A DNA stretch of 64,000 nt from Prorocentrum cordatum (lineage: Eukaryota > Sar > Dinophyceae > Prorocentrales > Prorocentraceae). The notes beneath the pieces were generated by a model that was not told where the DNA came from, made no database searches, and saw nothing but the letters and a program-made list of their open reading frames with translations. Numbering within the stretch: position 1 is the first letter of the stretch; every line of letters starts with the position of its first letter. This document shows positions 20,576 to 31,218 of the stretch, piece after piece. The DNA is taken from assembly GCA_963575745.1 (NCBI GenBank), contig CAUYUJ010014341.1:177501-241500 (forward strand), written 5' to 3'. Made by a program: the position numbers and the translations under genes.

Positions 20576-21690
20576 ATGCTTCTTGGGGTCTCTTCGGAGG
20601 GAGCCTCTGAGGAGCCTCTGGGGGGCTTCTTGTGGGCCTCTTGGGACGTCCTGGGGGCCTGTTGGGAGTCTTGGGAGCCTCTTTTGAGGCCTCTTGGGGG
20701 CCTCTTGGAGCCTCTTGGGGGGCTCGTGGGGGCTTCTTGCGGCCTCCAGGGCGCCTCTTGGGGCCGAGGGCCCGAAATGTCCGTTCGGGTTCCCCGTCTG
20801 GCACCCTCTTGGGGCCGTCCTGGTGCTATCTTGGGCCGTCTTGGAGGCCTCTTGGGCCCTTTTGGGTCCTCTTGGGGCTCTCTTGGGGGCCTCTTGGGCT
20901 GTCCTGGGGCGAAATTTGGGGCCTCTTGGGCCGTTCTCGAGCGTCGGGCAGCCAAACAGATGAGAACGCCCAATGTCCTTCAAAAGCCGACGGGAGATCG
21001 ATGGTTTTTGCCTCCTGAAGCTCTCTTGAGACGCCTCTTCGAGGCCTCTTTGGGCGTCTTGGGAGCCTCTTGGGGCCGAGGGCTCGAAATGTCCGTTCGG
21101 GTTCCCCGTTTGGCCCCCTTATGGGGCCGACCTGAGGATATCTTGGGCCGTCTTGGCGGCCTCTTGGGCCGTCTTGGGGCTCTCTTGGGCCCTCTTGGAG
21201 CTATCTTGGAGGCCTTTTGGGCCGTCTTGGGGCGATATATAGGGCCTGTTGGGCCGTCCTGAAGCGTCGGGAAGCCGAACAGATGAGAACGCCAAAATCC
21301 TTCAAAAACCGACGGGACATCGATGGTTTTGGCCCCGTGGAGCACTCGAGACGCTTCTTCGAGGCCCCTTTGGGCGTCTTGGGAGCCTCTTGGGGCCGCG
21401 GGCTCGAAATGTCCGTTCGGGTTCCCCGTCTGGCCCCCTCTTGGGGCCGACCTGGGGATATCTTGGGCCGTCTTGGCGGCCTCTTGGGCCGTCTTGGGGC
21501 CCTTTTGGGCCCTCTCGGGGCTATCTTGGAGGGTCTTGGGCCGTCTTGGGGCGATATTTGGGGCCTCTTGGGCCGTCTTGGAGCGCCGGGAAGCCGAACA
21601 GATGAGAACGCCAAGGTCCTTCAAAAACCGACGGGAAGTCGATGGTTCTTGCCTCTCCCGGAGCCCTCCTGAGACGCTTCTTCGAGGCTT
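20576..21690. repeat. CTTGGGG array with 312-320-bp higher-order units (family locus 3)
   Basis: The largest copy of the family. GAAATGTCCGTTCGGGTTCC begins at 20774, 21086 and 21406, so the higher-order unit is 312-320 bp. Each unit has a stretch of CTTGGGCCGTCTTGGGG words, then a linker with AACAGATGAGAACGCCAA, TTCAAAAACCGACGGGA and ATCGATGGTTTT. Frames on both strands are open and repetitive (LGRLGGLLGPLG, or RPKRAPRGPQ on the minus strand). I treat it as non-coding satellite. Confidence 0.9.
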
Positions 21691-22269
21691 CTTGGGAGCG
21701 TCTCGGGAGCGCCTGCTGGAGGCTATCTCTGGCGTCCTGGACCGACCGGTCGGCGACTCGGAGCCCTCCTGGACCATCCTGGGGACCCTCCTGGGGCCCC
21801 CTCGGAGCGCCCGTGGGGCGCCCGAGGGCCGCACCCCGGAGGGCAGACCCCTCCCGGGGGGGCGCCTGCCGGGGGCGCTCCTCGCCCGGGGAGACCCTGA
21901 AGGGGCCGCCCCGCGCGCGAGGCGAGCCAGAGATGCTGCCCACCGGCAGCCCGGAGAGAGCTCGGCACGCCCCCCTTGGGCGCTGCGTAATGGGGGGGTC
22001 ATAAATGGGGGGGCGGCGAGGGTGGTCCGAAAAGGTACCCAAACGGTACCTAAACGAGCCCCCTGGGGCTCTGGAGGGGCCCGAAAGGGGCACGAAAGGG
22101 GACCTTTTTTGACCCCCCCATTTGTGACCCCCCCATGAAGCCACGCCCAACCCCCGGGCCCCCTGGGGCCGGCGGAGCGCGGGGAGCGCGGGGCGCCGAG
22201 GACGGCCATCGGCAGCCGCCGACCAGCAGCTCCCCCGGAGGGGCTGCACGCCGCAGCCCGGTCCCCACC

Positions 22270-22604
22270 TTTCAGTAGATTTTTTTTTCCTTCCATGGTT
22301 TCTCTCTTTGTGTAGACATGTACTTTTCTGAACTCTTAAGGCCTCTTCATAAGAATCCTAGTGTATAGTAATTTTGAAAAGTGTGAAAAAAGTTACAGAC
22401 CGGCAACAGAACGCGTGAAAGCGTAAGACTCGAGCCAGCCTGAACTCGGGCTTGCCGGCGCTTTTTGGACGAGCTCGTCCCGAAGTTTGACGGTCGCGCC
22501 TTCGTGGGGTGCCTGCTGCGGGGGCCCGCGTCGAATGTCAGGTCGGCCTCGTCGTTTCTGTGGCGGCCCCCGTCGGGCCGACCCGGGTCCCCCGTGCCCG
22601 ACCG
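22270..22604. other. unique AT-richer stretch
   Basis: No repeat or coding signal seen. It lies between GC-rich sequence and the MITE at 22615. Confidence 0.4.
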
Positions 22605-22614
22605 AGTCTTGCGT

Positions 22615-22804
22615 TATGTCGGGCCTGTCCCCCTACAGGGGGATTTTCGACGAAAGAGAAAAAATACCCAAGGAATGCCCCCAAAAGGCCAAAAAGTACA
22701 ACAAAAATAGTCCCCAGACTATTTTTGGACTATTTTTCGATTCTTTTTGGGGTATTTTTAATTTCTCGTCGTGAATCCCCCTGTAGGGGGACAGGCCCGA
22801 CTTC
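22615..22804. mobile_element. MITE with ~60-bp TIRs and 10-bp target duplication
   Basis: The left arm starts GTCGGGCCTGTCCCCCTACA at 22618. The right arm, ending GGCCCGAC at 22801, is its reverse complement, with similarity extending about 60 bp inward (GGGGGATT..CGACGA, then AAAATACCC). The interior is AT-rich with TAGTCCCCAGACTATTTTTG, a nested palindrome. AGTCTTGCGT flanks both sides exactly (22605-22614 and 22805-22814), a 10-bp target-site duplication. A duplication of 9-11 bp is typical of Mutator-like (MULE) elements. No protein is encoded, so it is non-autonomous. The copy at 7780-7952 is an older relative. Confidence 0.9.
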
Positions 22805-22814
22805 AGTCTTGCGT

Positions 22815-23279
22815 CTCTCCGATGCCGGCCGTGGCGGTACAGTAGGATGCCCCGCGAGTGCGCCGGGGAGGAGCTCGCGCCCGAATTCTGGCTGCCCTGT
22901 GCGCCCGCCTAGCTGGGCCCGAGAAGGCAGCAGAGACTGCGCCCGAGGCTCTTGGAACTCGTTCGGCGTGCACACCTCGCCAACGCCCCTCGCGCGGCTC
23001 CCCTGCCCGTCGAGGCTTTCGCATCCGAGTCGGAGTCTTTGACCAAGTCGCAGACGCTGCTGAAGCGCTCCAAGGACTGTGCGGCCCAACGCTCTGCGAT
23101 CGCAGCGCGAATTCTCAGTGCTCTTTTCGGCAGAGTTTGCTCTCCTCAGCAGCCGCTGCGCCGAGGGATTCTTGTGATGGCCTTGCCGAGTTCTCGGTTC
23201 TTGGAATCAGTATCGTTTATCGGACCTCCATCTCCATCCCAATCCCCTTCGAGACCCCTCACCAAATTACCCCCCCAGT
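22815..23279. other. no supported gene
   Basis: GC-rich unique sequence. A plus-strand frame from about 22952 includes SLTKSQTLLKRSKDCAAQRS, which is coding-like only briefly. No domain or exon limits are seen. Confidence 0.3.
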
Positions 23280-23405
23280 TGGTGATGCACCCCTCGAAAC
23301 CCGAAGGGAACGACCTATATCCCCATCTAGGGGGGGTACATCCGCCAGTGGGGCCCAGGCCACGCCGCTGGGGATGGGGATCGGTTAAACGATGCTCATG
23401 GAAGT
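23280..23405. repeat. dispersed repeat, copy 2 (pair with 3475-3700)
   Basis: CCCCTCGAAACCCGAAGGGA, CCAGTGGGGCCCAGGCCACG and GGGATCGGTTAAACGATGCT match the copy near 3.5 kb in order and spacing. 23406-24329 shows no gene or repeat that I can support. Confidence 0.8.
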
Positions 23406-24329
23406 CGACAGTCTTGCCCCCCCGCCCCGCCTCGCTCTCATCTCCCGGGGTGTAGGGGTAGCGCAGCTTGTTCGCCCTGGCAGAGCGTCGTTCGCATGCC
23501 CACCACCGCTCTCCCGACCGTGCGCGCTCCAGCAACGCTGTGATCCCACTTAGGTTCCAGGCGCGCGGATGCTCACCATGCAGTCATCCAACCGAGAAAC
23601 TGCGTGCTTGCGGTTTAAGTTGTTGGATTTGTCGTCGAGTTCCACTGCGGACGGGCCGAGACTAGGGTGATCTCGCCAAGGCTTCACCGAGGGCGTTGTC
23701 GCACGAGTCACTCTCGGTGGGTGCCCCCAAATATACCCCAATATGCTTCAATGTGCCCCAGGCTCCCTTGCGTCTTGGGGGAAGAATGCGGTCCGCAGTA
23801 TTGCTGGCTCACGCCCACTTTCCCTCGTACCCCCTCCGTCGACCTCCCTTCTTCATATCCAGGGCCGTCTAGACCCTGGTCCCCGTATTTTAGACTAGTC
23901 CGGCAGCGCAAGCAGTCGCACCGCGCTGCTAAAGACTGCACTTTCGCACGAGGCGTGCCATCTCCTCTGCCTGAGGCGATCTCGCGAATAGAGAGCAATC
24001 TTTGAGCGGGGAAGTTGCGTCTTAGCTTGGGCGGTCGGGTGTTCAGCACACATGCTTAGCCAAATTCGCCATCGACCAGTCCGCTCAAACTCCTGGACAC
24101 TCAAGCGTTCTGCCTCCCGAGAGGGACATACGGAGACGGAGAGATTGGTAATCGGGAAGATGCCTCGCAAGTTTAGAGGCTGGGGGCTTGTAGCCTGCCG
24201 ATGTTGCTTGGTGGTATATCGACGAGAAGCTTCTTCTAAAGCGTCGAGCTGCCGTTCGGTATGACCTCAGGAGCGTAACCCTATCACACGCGGGTTGAGC
24301 GAGTGGCATAATCATACTGAGCTGCTGAC

Positions 24330-24630
24330 AGAGGGTGCGGAGGAAGAGGAAGAGGAGGAGAAGGTGGAGGATGAGGATGAGGATGAGGATGAGGACAACG
24401 ATGATGCAGATGCTGCTTATGCTGCTGCTGATGCTGATGATGATGATAGTGATGATGGATGATGATGATGATGATGCTGATGATGATGATGAATATGATG
24501 GTGATGATGATGATGATGATGATGATGCTTCTGATGATGATGGAGATGAAGATGAAGATGCTGATACTGATGCTGATGCTGATGCTGATGCTGCTGATGA
24601 TGACGATATTGATGATGTCGATGGTGATGG

Positions 24631-24680
<50 letters not shown>

Positions 24681-24709
24681 CTGATGCTGATGCTGATGCT
24701 GATGCTGCT

Positions 24710-24740
<31 letters not shown>

Positions 24741-24816
24741 ATGATGGTGATGATGCTGATGCTGATGCTGATGCTGATGCTGCTGACGATAGTGGTGATG
24801 ATGATGATGATGATGC

Positions 24817-24852
<36 letters not shown>

Positions 24853-24950
24853 GGAGGAGGAGGGAGGAGGAGGAGGAGGAGGAGGAGGTGGAGTAGGAGG
24901 AGGAGGAGGAGGTGGAGGAGGAGGAGGGGGAGGAGGAGAGGCGTGGCGAG
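24330..24950. repeat. (GAT/GCT/GAG)n array
   Basis: GAG, GATGAG, GATGCT and pure GAT sub-blocks, ending in GGA repeats. The Asp, Met and Ala frames and their His, Ser and Ile shadows are repeat products. Confidence 0.95.
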
Positions 24951-25254
24951 GCTAGCCTGTCTTGGGCCAGCCAGGAATCGATCACGCCGTGTTGCTTCCT
25001 GATCAGGCTCAGCTCTACTCGGAGCTTGCCTCTGAACATTCTGCCATTTCGGTGTTCTGATATTTTGCTCCAGATTTAGATGTCCTCGTTTCCTCGTGAT
25101 CACCCGCTTCTTCCTTCCTTTTGCCCTTCCTTGGAGGTCCCCGGAGGCCTTCAGGGGGCTCCAGAGGCTCGGAAAGAGGTAGAAACGTCCAAACGCAGCG
25201 ATTCTCGATCTTCCACTGTTCTCGATCCTCGATTGAAGAAGGTGGAAGTGAAGG

Positions 25255-25322
25255 AGGAGCAGGATGATGAGGAGGAGGAGGAGGAGGAGGAGGAGGAGGA
25301 GGAGGTGGAGGAGGAGGAGTCC
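25255..25322. repeat. (GAG)n tract
   Basis: A short pure GAG tract inside mixed sequence. The surrounding 301-codon plus frame also crosses a dispersed repeat (25495-25625), so I do not call it a gene. Confidence 0.9.
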
Positions 25323-25494
25323 TCCTGGTTCAGGAGAGCTCCGGCTGTGCCCCCGCCCGCATACCGCCTCGTGCGCGCGCGCGTCCGCGCGCTTGCGCTT
25401 GGCCTGGCTCGGCTTCTCCAGGGAGGACGGCAGGTCCACGAAGGAGCTCCAGGACTCTCGCGTGGTGTCCGAGCAGATTGGGCCCGAGGATGGC

Positions 25495-25628
25495 GCCGTA
25501 TCGCCAGAGCATCGGCGATGAGGCCCGATGTGGAGCCCGATTTCCTCCACGCCGACGGCGCCGATGCTTCACCGACGTCTCCGACGCATCGCCGATGCAT
25601 CGGAGATGCATCGGTGATGCGGCGCGGT
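25495..25628. repeat. GCATCGGCGATG dispersed repeat, copy 2
   Basis: Same words as 7590-7735: AGCATCGGCGATGAGGCCCG, GACGGCGCCGATGC, GACGCATCGCCGATGCATCG. It shows several imperfect copies of GATGCATCGGNGATGC. Confidence 0.75.
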
Positions 25629-26064
25629 CCTCCGACCCCGTCTACTCGGATCTCATGTGGGAGGCCTCCTGGAGCGGGTCCGTCAAGACATGATGCGGCA
25701 GGTTCGCGCCCCGTCGGTGTAGCGGCGACGCCGTCGCGGGGCGTGCCCCGCGGGTTGTGGGACCTTGCCAGGCAGCACTGGGGTGGCGGAGACAGGTCGG
25801 GCCATCCGACGCGAAGCCATCGAGAATCGAAGCTGCACCCATCCCCCCCGATCTTGAGAATTCAGCTGCCTGCGGCAACGGCAAGTCCCGCCTCCGTGCC
25901 ATCCCAGCACGTTGGGTGGCGACTGTTCTGGGGGCGCCGAGGAGGCCGTGACGTGCGACACCTCGTGTCCAGAGGCTCTGGCTAGCCGTAACATGTGACG
26001 CACTCTTCCGCGTCTGAACGGGGGTTCTCTTCTTGTCTTCGTCGTCTTCCTCCTCTAGCGTCCT

Positions 26065-26440
26065 TTCTTGGGCTCCTGTGGGGCAGTCTTGGGGGTCCCT
26101 TTGGACACTGTTGGCTGCCTCGGGGCTCTCTTGGGCCGCTTTGAGGCCCTCTCGGCCAGGGGGTCGCTTGCGGCTGTCGTGGGGCCGTCTCCGGTTGGGC
26201 GGTCGAGGGGCTCTAAGGCCGAAGGAAGCCCAAAAAGGTGAAGACGCCCAACTCTTTTAAAAGCCTGAGGATCATCTATGATTTTAGGGCGTCTTCGGGC
26301 CTTGCTGGGGGTCCTCTCTGTGGCCCTCTTTGGGCCGTCTTGGGGGCCTCTTGGGCCGGCTTGAGGCCCTCCCAGGACGCCTTGGGGCCATTTTTTGGGC
26401 CGTCCTGGAGGCATCGTGGGCTACCTTGGCAGCCTCGGCT
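26065..26440. repeat. CTTGGGG array (family locus 4)
   Basis: CTTGGGCCGCTTTGAGGCC and CTTGGGGGCCTCTTGGGCCG words flank a linker at 26215-26290 (AGGTGAAGACGCCCAACTCT, then ATCTATGATTTTAGGGCG). The linker is a diverged form of the one at 21280. Confidence 0.85.
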
Positions 26441-26679
26441 GCCTGCCTCGGCCGTCGTGGAAGCTCGGGAGAGCGCGGGCCCACGGCTCTCGACGAGGGA
26501 TCGTGGGCTTGGGATCGCGGACGCGTTTTGTTCCGAGGGATATCGTGGCCTCGGGAGCGTGGGCCCCTTTTTTTCGAGGGAAGGGGGCGGGGCGATCCAA
26601 GGGGGAGACAGGCCCAGACCCCCTCGCGTGGTGAAAAACGGCAAAAATATAACCGCAACGCGAGATGTTTCCCTCATTT

Positions 26680-26818
26680 CGGCCTCTGAGGGGGCCCTCA
26701 CCGGGCCTCGGGGCCGTCCATGAACGACTCAGGACGAAAAGCTGGCCCCGGGGAAGAGGTCGAGACCACTGGAGGTCGACGTCATGCAATGAAGCGCTTC
26801 GGGAGGGGGGGGGGTCTC
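26680..26818. repeat. dispersed repeat with GACTCAGGA..GGTCGACGT, copy 2
   Basis: Shares CACCGGGCCTCGGGGCCGTC, ACGACTCAGGACG, CTGGCCCCGGGGAAGAGGTC and GGAGGTCGACGTCATGCAAT with the copy at 8005-8145. Confidence 0.75.
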
Positions 26819-26946
26819 AGACTATTTCACAGACACCGACCAGGCAGCCCGTGGCATTCTGCAGCGCCTCCACGTGCCAAGGGCGGCGGACCGAGACGCC
26901 GAAGGGACCCGACGGCACTCAGCCGCGGTGCCTGCGGTGCGGTGGC

Positions 26947-27186
26947 GGATCTCGAGTTGGCTAGCCAAGCAAGCGAGCAAGCTCGGAGGGCACCAACTAT
27001 ACACCAACACCGATCCTGGCCCAGGATCACCCTGGGCCCAGGATCGGTGTATATGCCTTCTTGCACAAGGCAGGAGGGCGTATACACCGATTCTGGGCCC
27101 AGGGTGATCCTGGCCAGGATCGGTGTTGGTGTATAGTTGGTGCCTTCCTAGGATCTCGAGTTGGCTAGCCAAGCAAGCGAGCAAGC
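26947..27186. mobile_element. foldback element flanked by 36-bp direct repeats
   Basis: Positions 26989-27057 and 27077-27144 are near-perfect inverted copies (GGCACCAACTATACACCAAC at the outer end) with a 19-bp spacer. Each arm contains smaller palindromes such as CCTGGGCCCAGG. The outer flanks 26947-26982 and 27151-27186 are identical 36-bp direct repeats beginning GGATCTCGAGTTGGCTAGCC. A 36-bp duplication is too long for a usual target duplication, so the structure may come from replication or template switching rather than transposition. Confidence 0.85.
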
Positions 27187-27325
27187 CCCCGCACGCGCAG
27201 TCCGCACGCGCAGTCCGCACGCGCAAGCGAGCAAGCGAGCAAGCCCCCGCACGCGCAGTCCGCACGCGCACCCCCCGCGCGCGCAACCCGCACGCGCAAC
27301 CCGCACGCGCAGGCCGGAGAGTGCG
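27187..27325. repeat. CGCACGCGCAGTC short tandem repeats
   Basis: Units CGCACGCGCA and GCGAGCAAGC repeat irregularly. The GCAAGCGAGCAAGC word continues from the adjacent direct repeat. Confidence 0.8.
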
Positions 27326-27465
27326 GGTCCCGATGGGGGGGAGGGAGCACGGATCGCTTCCCTCAAAAGAGGAGGCGGAACGCGGCAGGCTGCTCGTGCC
27401 TCGCACGCCCACCCGGAGAGGCGCCGCAGATTTTTCGCGGGCGCCTCCTGCTTCAGGACTACACC

Positions 27466-27625
27466 ACCCACCAAACCACCCCAACCCAACCCGAAGGCCT
27501 CAATTTGCCCTCCATTTCCAGTGGGGGGGGGTCGGGGAACATCGAGAAAACACGTATGGAACCCGTACCCCCCCAAACCCGAAATTCGGGTCTTCGGGTT
27601 GGGTTGGGGTGGTCTGGTAGGTAGC
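27466..27625. mobile_element. MITE with 27-bp TIRs and ~12-bp target duplication
   Basis: 27470-27496 (ACCAAACCACCCCAACCCAA plus CCCGAAG) is the inverse of 27592-27618 with one mismatch. Flanking CAGGACTACACC (27454-27465) and CAGGACTGCACC (27626-27637) match at 11 of 12 positions, as expected for an aged target-site duplication. The size (about 160 bp) and lack of coding fit a MULE-like non-autonomous element. Confidence 0.8.
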
Positions 27626-27637
27626 CAGGACTGCACC

Positions 27638-28215
27638 GACGGGGCTCGCGCGGCGGCCGCAGTCGTGTTCGAACTCCGCGGGGCGGCTCCCAGAGCGCGG
27701 GCATTCCGTCTGCGCCGTGCGACCGGGGTTTCTGGGCCCGCACGGTGGTGGATCGGGCTTGCAAGGGGGCGGGGGACTGGTGTGTCAGTGGGGATTCAGG
27801 GTCACCGCCAGGTTTTGGGCCTCGGGTCGTTCTCTGAGGCCGTGTCGGGCGACTAGGGCCTCCAGGGTCCCAAGGCCGTGCGGTGACGGACCGTGCGGTG
27901 AGGTCTTTTTGGGATTCCGAGGCCGCCGTGCGATCTGTCACCAGAAGGGTTTGGGACCCCCCAGAAGGTTGAGGATCGTTGGGCGTGGGCCGTCGATGAG
28001 GTGGATCAGGCCGAAGAACCAGTTGGTCCGCGGAACGGTCGCCTCCGACGCCGGGGGGAGCGAGGCCTCGCGGAGCTTGGGAGCGGGCTTCAGGGACCAA
28101 TGATGAGCACGAGGAGCGGGATGAAGAGGGCCAGGACGGAGGGGCCTCTTAGGTCCACCTTGGGCCGTCGTGGAGCCGTCTCGTAGCGAGACGGTGCCAT
28201 TTTTGGGTTCCCTGG
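27638..28215. other. no supported gene
   Basis: GC-rich unique sequence with short open frames on both strands, none convincing. Confidence 0.3.
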
Positions 28216-29010
28216 GTGGCGCACCGCACAGAAAGTTGGCCCCTGTGTGCCAACACGAAAGTGTATCTTCTCACCCTGCCCGATGCTTGTGGCCATTTGG
28301 GCTCGGGCGCTCGGCCGATTTTGAGCAGCGGTTGGGCGCAGATGCTGAGCCTCGGGCCGTGCGCCCTCGACGCCGCGCGGCGGCGGGTCTGCGATGTGCT
28401 GCCTTTATACTTCATCCTCGGCCCGCGCCTGGCGCTTCCGGCGGGCGAAGCCGAGTTCGAGGGAACGCTCGTGCAGGCGGCGGCAGTCGCGGACTGCAGC
28501 GTGGAGGAGGCGCGGCGGCCGCTGAGGGAAGTCGTGGGCCAGGTAGTTACTGAGGAGCCAGTTCGCCTACCCAGAGCGGGCCATGCTTGAGGACGCCGCG
28601 GCGTGCTGCAGGGTGGCGGCCAGCCGAGGAGCGTCCGAGGCTCCGCCGCCGCCAGGGGCCCGTGCGATGGCGGGGGCCCGTTTCGCTCGGAGGCGCCCCG
28701 CGGCTGCAGAGGAAAACCGTCGCGGACTGGAGGCGCAGGAGTGGGCGCGGTGGAAGCCTCGCTTGGTCGCGCTGCTCGAGGAGATGTGAGCGTCCTCGCT
28801 TGCGACGGCGCGCGCGGTCCTGCATGGGCCCGGAGCGGGCATATACCCGGAGCGGGCGAAGGACGGCATCGTGGGCCGCACGCGCATCAACGCGGTGATG
28901 TCGTGCGTGCGAGCCATGGAGACGATGCGCAGGTGGCTATTGCGCGCGCGGGGTCCCGTGGCCCATGACAGCGCGCGAGTGCCAGAGCAGACGAGCCGTG
29001 CGGGCCGACG
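28216..29010 (+). pseudogene. N-terminal part of a recombinase-like element
   Basis: Several short plus-strand frames read like protein in sequence: PLYFILGPRLALPAGEAEFE (about 28400), EENRRGLEAQEWARWKPRLV (about 28710), and KDGIVGRTRINAVMSCVRAM (about 28860). The frame changes between them, so the region is decayed or has introns I cannot place. It directly precedes, on the same strand, the box I-like segment at 29011-29466. Placement upstream of a tyrosine-recombinase domain is the only clue to its role. Confidence 0.35.
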
Positions 29011-30090
29011 GTGCCCAACCAAGCCCTGCGCGCCATGATGTGGACAGAGTGCGTGGCAGGCGTGGACCAGAGAGACAGACTCGCCGCTCGATCCGAGGCC
29101 CAGTATGTCGTCGCGAACGTGGAGATGTTCATAGGTGCGGGCAAGGGCCCGACGATGATGGCACCACAGTTCCCTAGCGCCGTCATCGGGGCCCTGGGGG
29201 TGTTGGTCATGGACGAGGACCTCGCGCGATGCCTGCGCGGGGTGGCGCGGGTCCGCCTCGTCAAGGTGTGGGCGGCGCTGCGCTACGACGATCGCGGCTG
29301 GCTTCCGCCGCAGCTCCTCGCGTTCGTGAGCGCGGGGCCGACGGCCGCGCTGGGGCGCGCGAAGGCTAGCGGAGCGGGGCGCCAGATGCCGGAGCTGCCC
29401 CTCGTGATATCCCGTGAATTCTACATGCCGGACCCAGCGCGGATACAGACGGGCCTCGACCTGTGACTGGAGGTCGTGGAGTTCGAGAGGGACTATTTCC
29501 TGCCGCGGTGCGAGGGCGCGGGGCAGGTGGTGGTCCGTAGGCCCGCCCGGTGCGCTCAGGCAACGGCAGCGGGTCAGGAGGTGCTCTGGGGTTCCTGAAT
29601 CCAGCGGCTTGCGTGGGCGAGATGGTCGAGCTCCTCGTCCTCGAGGGGGTTGTGGGCTTCTGCGCAGAGCACTCGGGGCAGGCGAGTGCCCCTTCGGCCA
29701 TGGCGTCGATGGGGCTCCCGAAGAAAGAGCGCGACTACCTGGGCAGGTGGTCGCCAGAAGGCGCGGACACCTGCGCGAGGACGTGTCGCGCGGTCGTCTC
29801 TAACCCCCAGCGGCGGTTCGCAGAGGTGCCGCGTTCTGGGAGGTCTTGCGTGGGGTTGGGCGAGGCGGCGGCCATTCCAGACCTCGCGACCTGGCAGGTG
29901 TTGAGGATGAACTTCTCGGTGCAGGAGGCGGCGAGCGTGGCGGCTGAGACCTGCGCGGCCCCCGTGGCCTGCGTCGGCGGGTTGGCCGCGGCGCCCGAAG
30001 TGGCCTTTGGCAATCCTCCCCATCGAGCTCTCGGAGGAGCTGGGGCCTCGCGAGATGGCGCCGAACCTGGATTGGCTACCGCGCGATGAG
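29011..30090 (+). pseudogene. tyrosine-recombinase-like gene, broken
   Basis: The frame 29011-29466 has FPSAVIGALGVLVMDEDLAR, then LVKVWAALRYDDRGWLP, which fits the box I region with its Arg kept, then ELPLVISREFYMPDPARIQT. A TGA at 29464-29466 interrupts it, and the same frame goes on with LEVVEFERDYFLPRCEGAG. From about 29600 a different frame carries the C-terminal half: GFCAEHSGQASAPSAMASMG, KKERDYLGRWSPEGADTCAR and TCRAVVSNPQRRFAE. From my knowledge of these dinoflagellate sequences, the H-x-x-R box and the nucleophile Tyr should fall in these segments; here they read HSGQ and DTCARTC, so both catalytic residues appear replaced. With a stop, a frame change and two lost residues, this is very likely a dead copy. 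Confidence 0.55.
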
Positions 30091-30150
30091 AACATGAAGA
30101 CGACCTCGGCAGCGTGAAGGCGACGGGCTTCGACGAGACCCTCAGTCCTC

Positions 30151-30450
30151 GTGGCTGCCGCGGGCGCGAAGTGGCGCGTGCTCGACGAGATGGCGCAGGC
30201 CCCCCAGGATCTCTACGAGTCGATCGTCGCGGCCAGGGCGGCCGCCGCGGGCAGGGCGCCCGCGGCTGGGCGCCGCTGGGGGTGGGGCCGCGGGCGCGCG
30301 CGCGTTTTGCGCCGCGGTGGCGGCCCCTCCCAGCGCGTCTCGGACGACGTCGCGCGGGCGGAGCTGGAGGTGGCCGCGGCGTTGCGCGGCGCCCCGTGCG
30401 ACCTTTCGGGCCGCGGGGCAGGGTGCGAGAAGATGTGGCGCGCCTGCGGG
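30151..30450 (+). CDS. coding-like segment, unknown
   Basis: The frame here reads AKWRVLDEMAQAPQDLYESI, followed by an Ala-rich stretch and then RVSDDVARAELEVAAALRGA. It follows the broken recombinase-like gene on the same strand and may be its tail or a separate exon. Two other frames are also open across part of it. No domain is recognised. Confidence 0.25.
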
Positions 30451-30559
30451 ACAGTCTTGGACCCCCGCCCTCCGGCGGGCGCCCCGCGGGGGCGCACCCC
30501 ATCCTCAGCCCCTCGCTTCTGGCCCCTCCCCTCTCTCTGCCGCGGCGGCGGGGGGTTCC

Positions 30560-31187
30560 GGGGCGGGGGCCTCCCCGTTTCCGTCCCCCGTGCCGGAGGC
30601 ATGTACGTCACCGCCAGTTGTGCCGCCATCGCACCGCTATTAAGGCTATTCGAGGATACTGCGAAGGTTCCCAGGAAACAAAATATGCATACTCGAATGC
30701 TTTCGCAGCCTATAGGGTGCCGAATGTAGCGAATTTCGCGCAGGGGACTGATCAATTACGGTCTTGTGAGAGTAATTCGATGCTTGTATGCGAGAGGTGT
30801 TGCGCGTTCAGCACTAAATGTCGTTTTCAATGTTGGGTTTGAGGAAGCAACGCAGATGTGTTGACCAATCTCCATGCATCCAGCATGCATCCGATTCCAT
30901 GGTGACCATGTTACTGGACACAGTCATATTCACATCCAGGTTTGTAAGCAACTCGTGGTTCGCCGCCTGGTGGGCCCACAATGGGAATGGCGTTCAGTTT
31001 GAGCTTCCGAGGGGACTTTTAGGGTACAGGGCCCATCTGCCAGGGACAACACATATTTGTTAATTAATTTCATATCCTGTTCTTTCTCTCTCTTGGTCTC
31101 TCTTTTTCGCTTTTGTTTTAGATCTGAGGCGCGCAGGTACGAGCAACTGCCAGGCATCATGTCTTTGGAAGCAGTTGTAACGACTTA

Positions 31188-31218
<31 letters not shown>

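Noticed and set aside
24330-25985. Long open frames of 200-377 codons on both strands
   Set aside because: They consist of triplet repeats plus a dispersed repeat, with no independent coding signal.
28283-28305. Possible second spliced-leader relic (GTGGCCATTTGGGCTC)
   Set aside because: Only about 15 of 21 positions match and the core is not intact, so chance is a good explanation.
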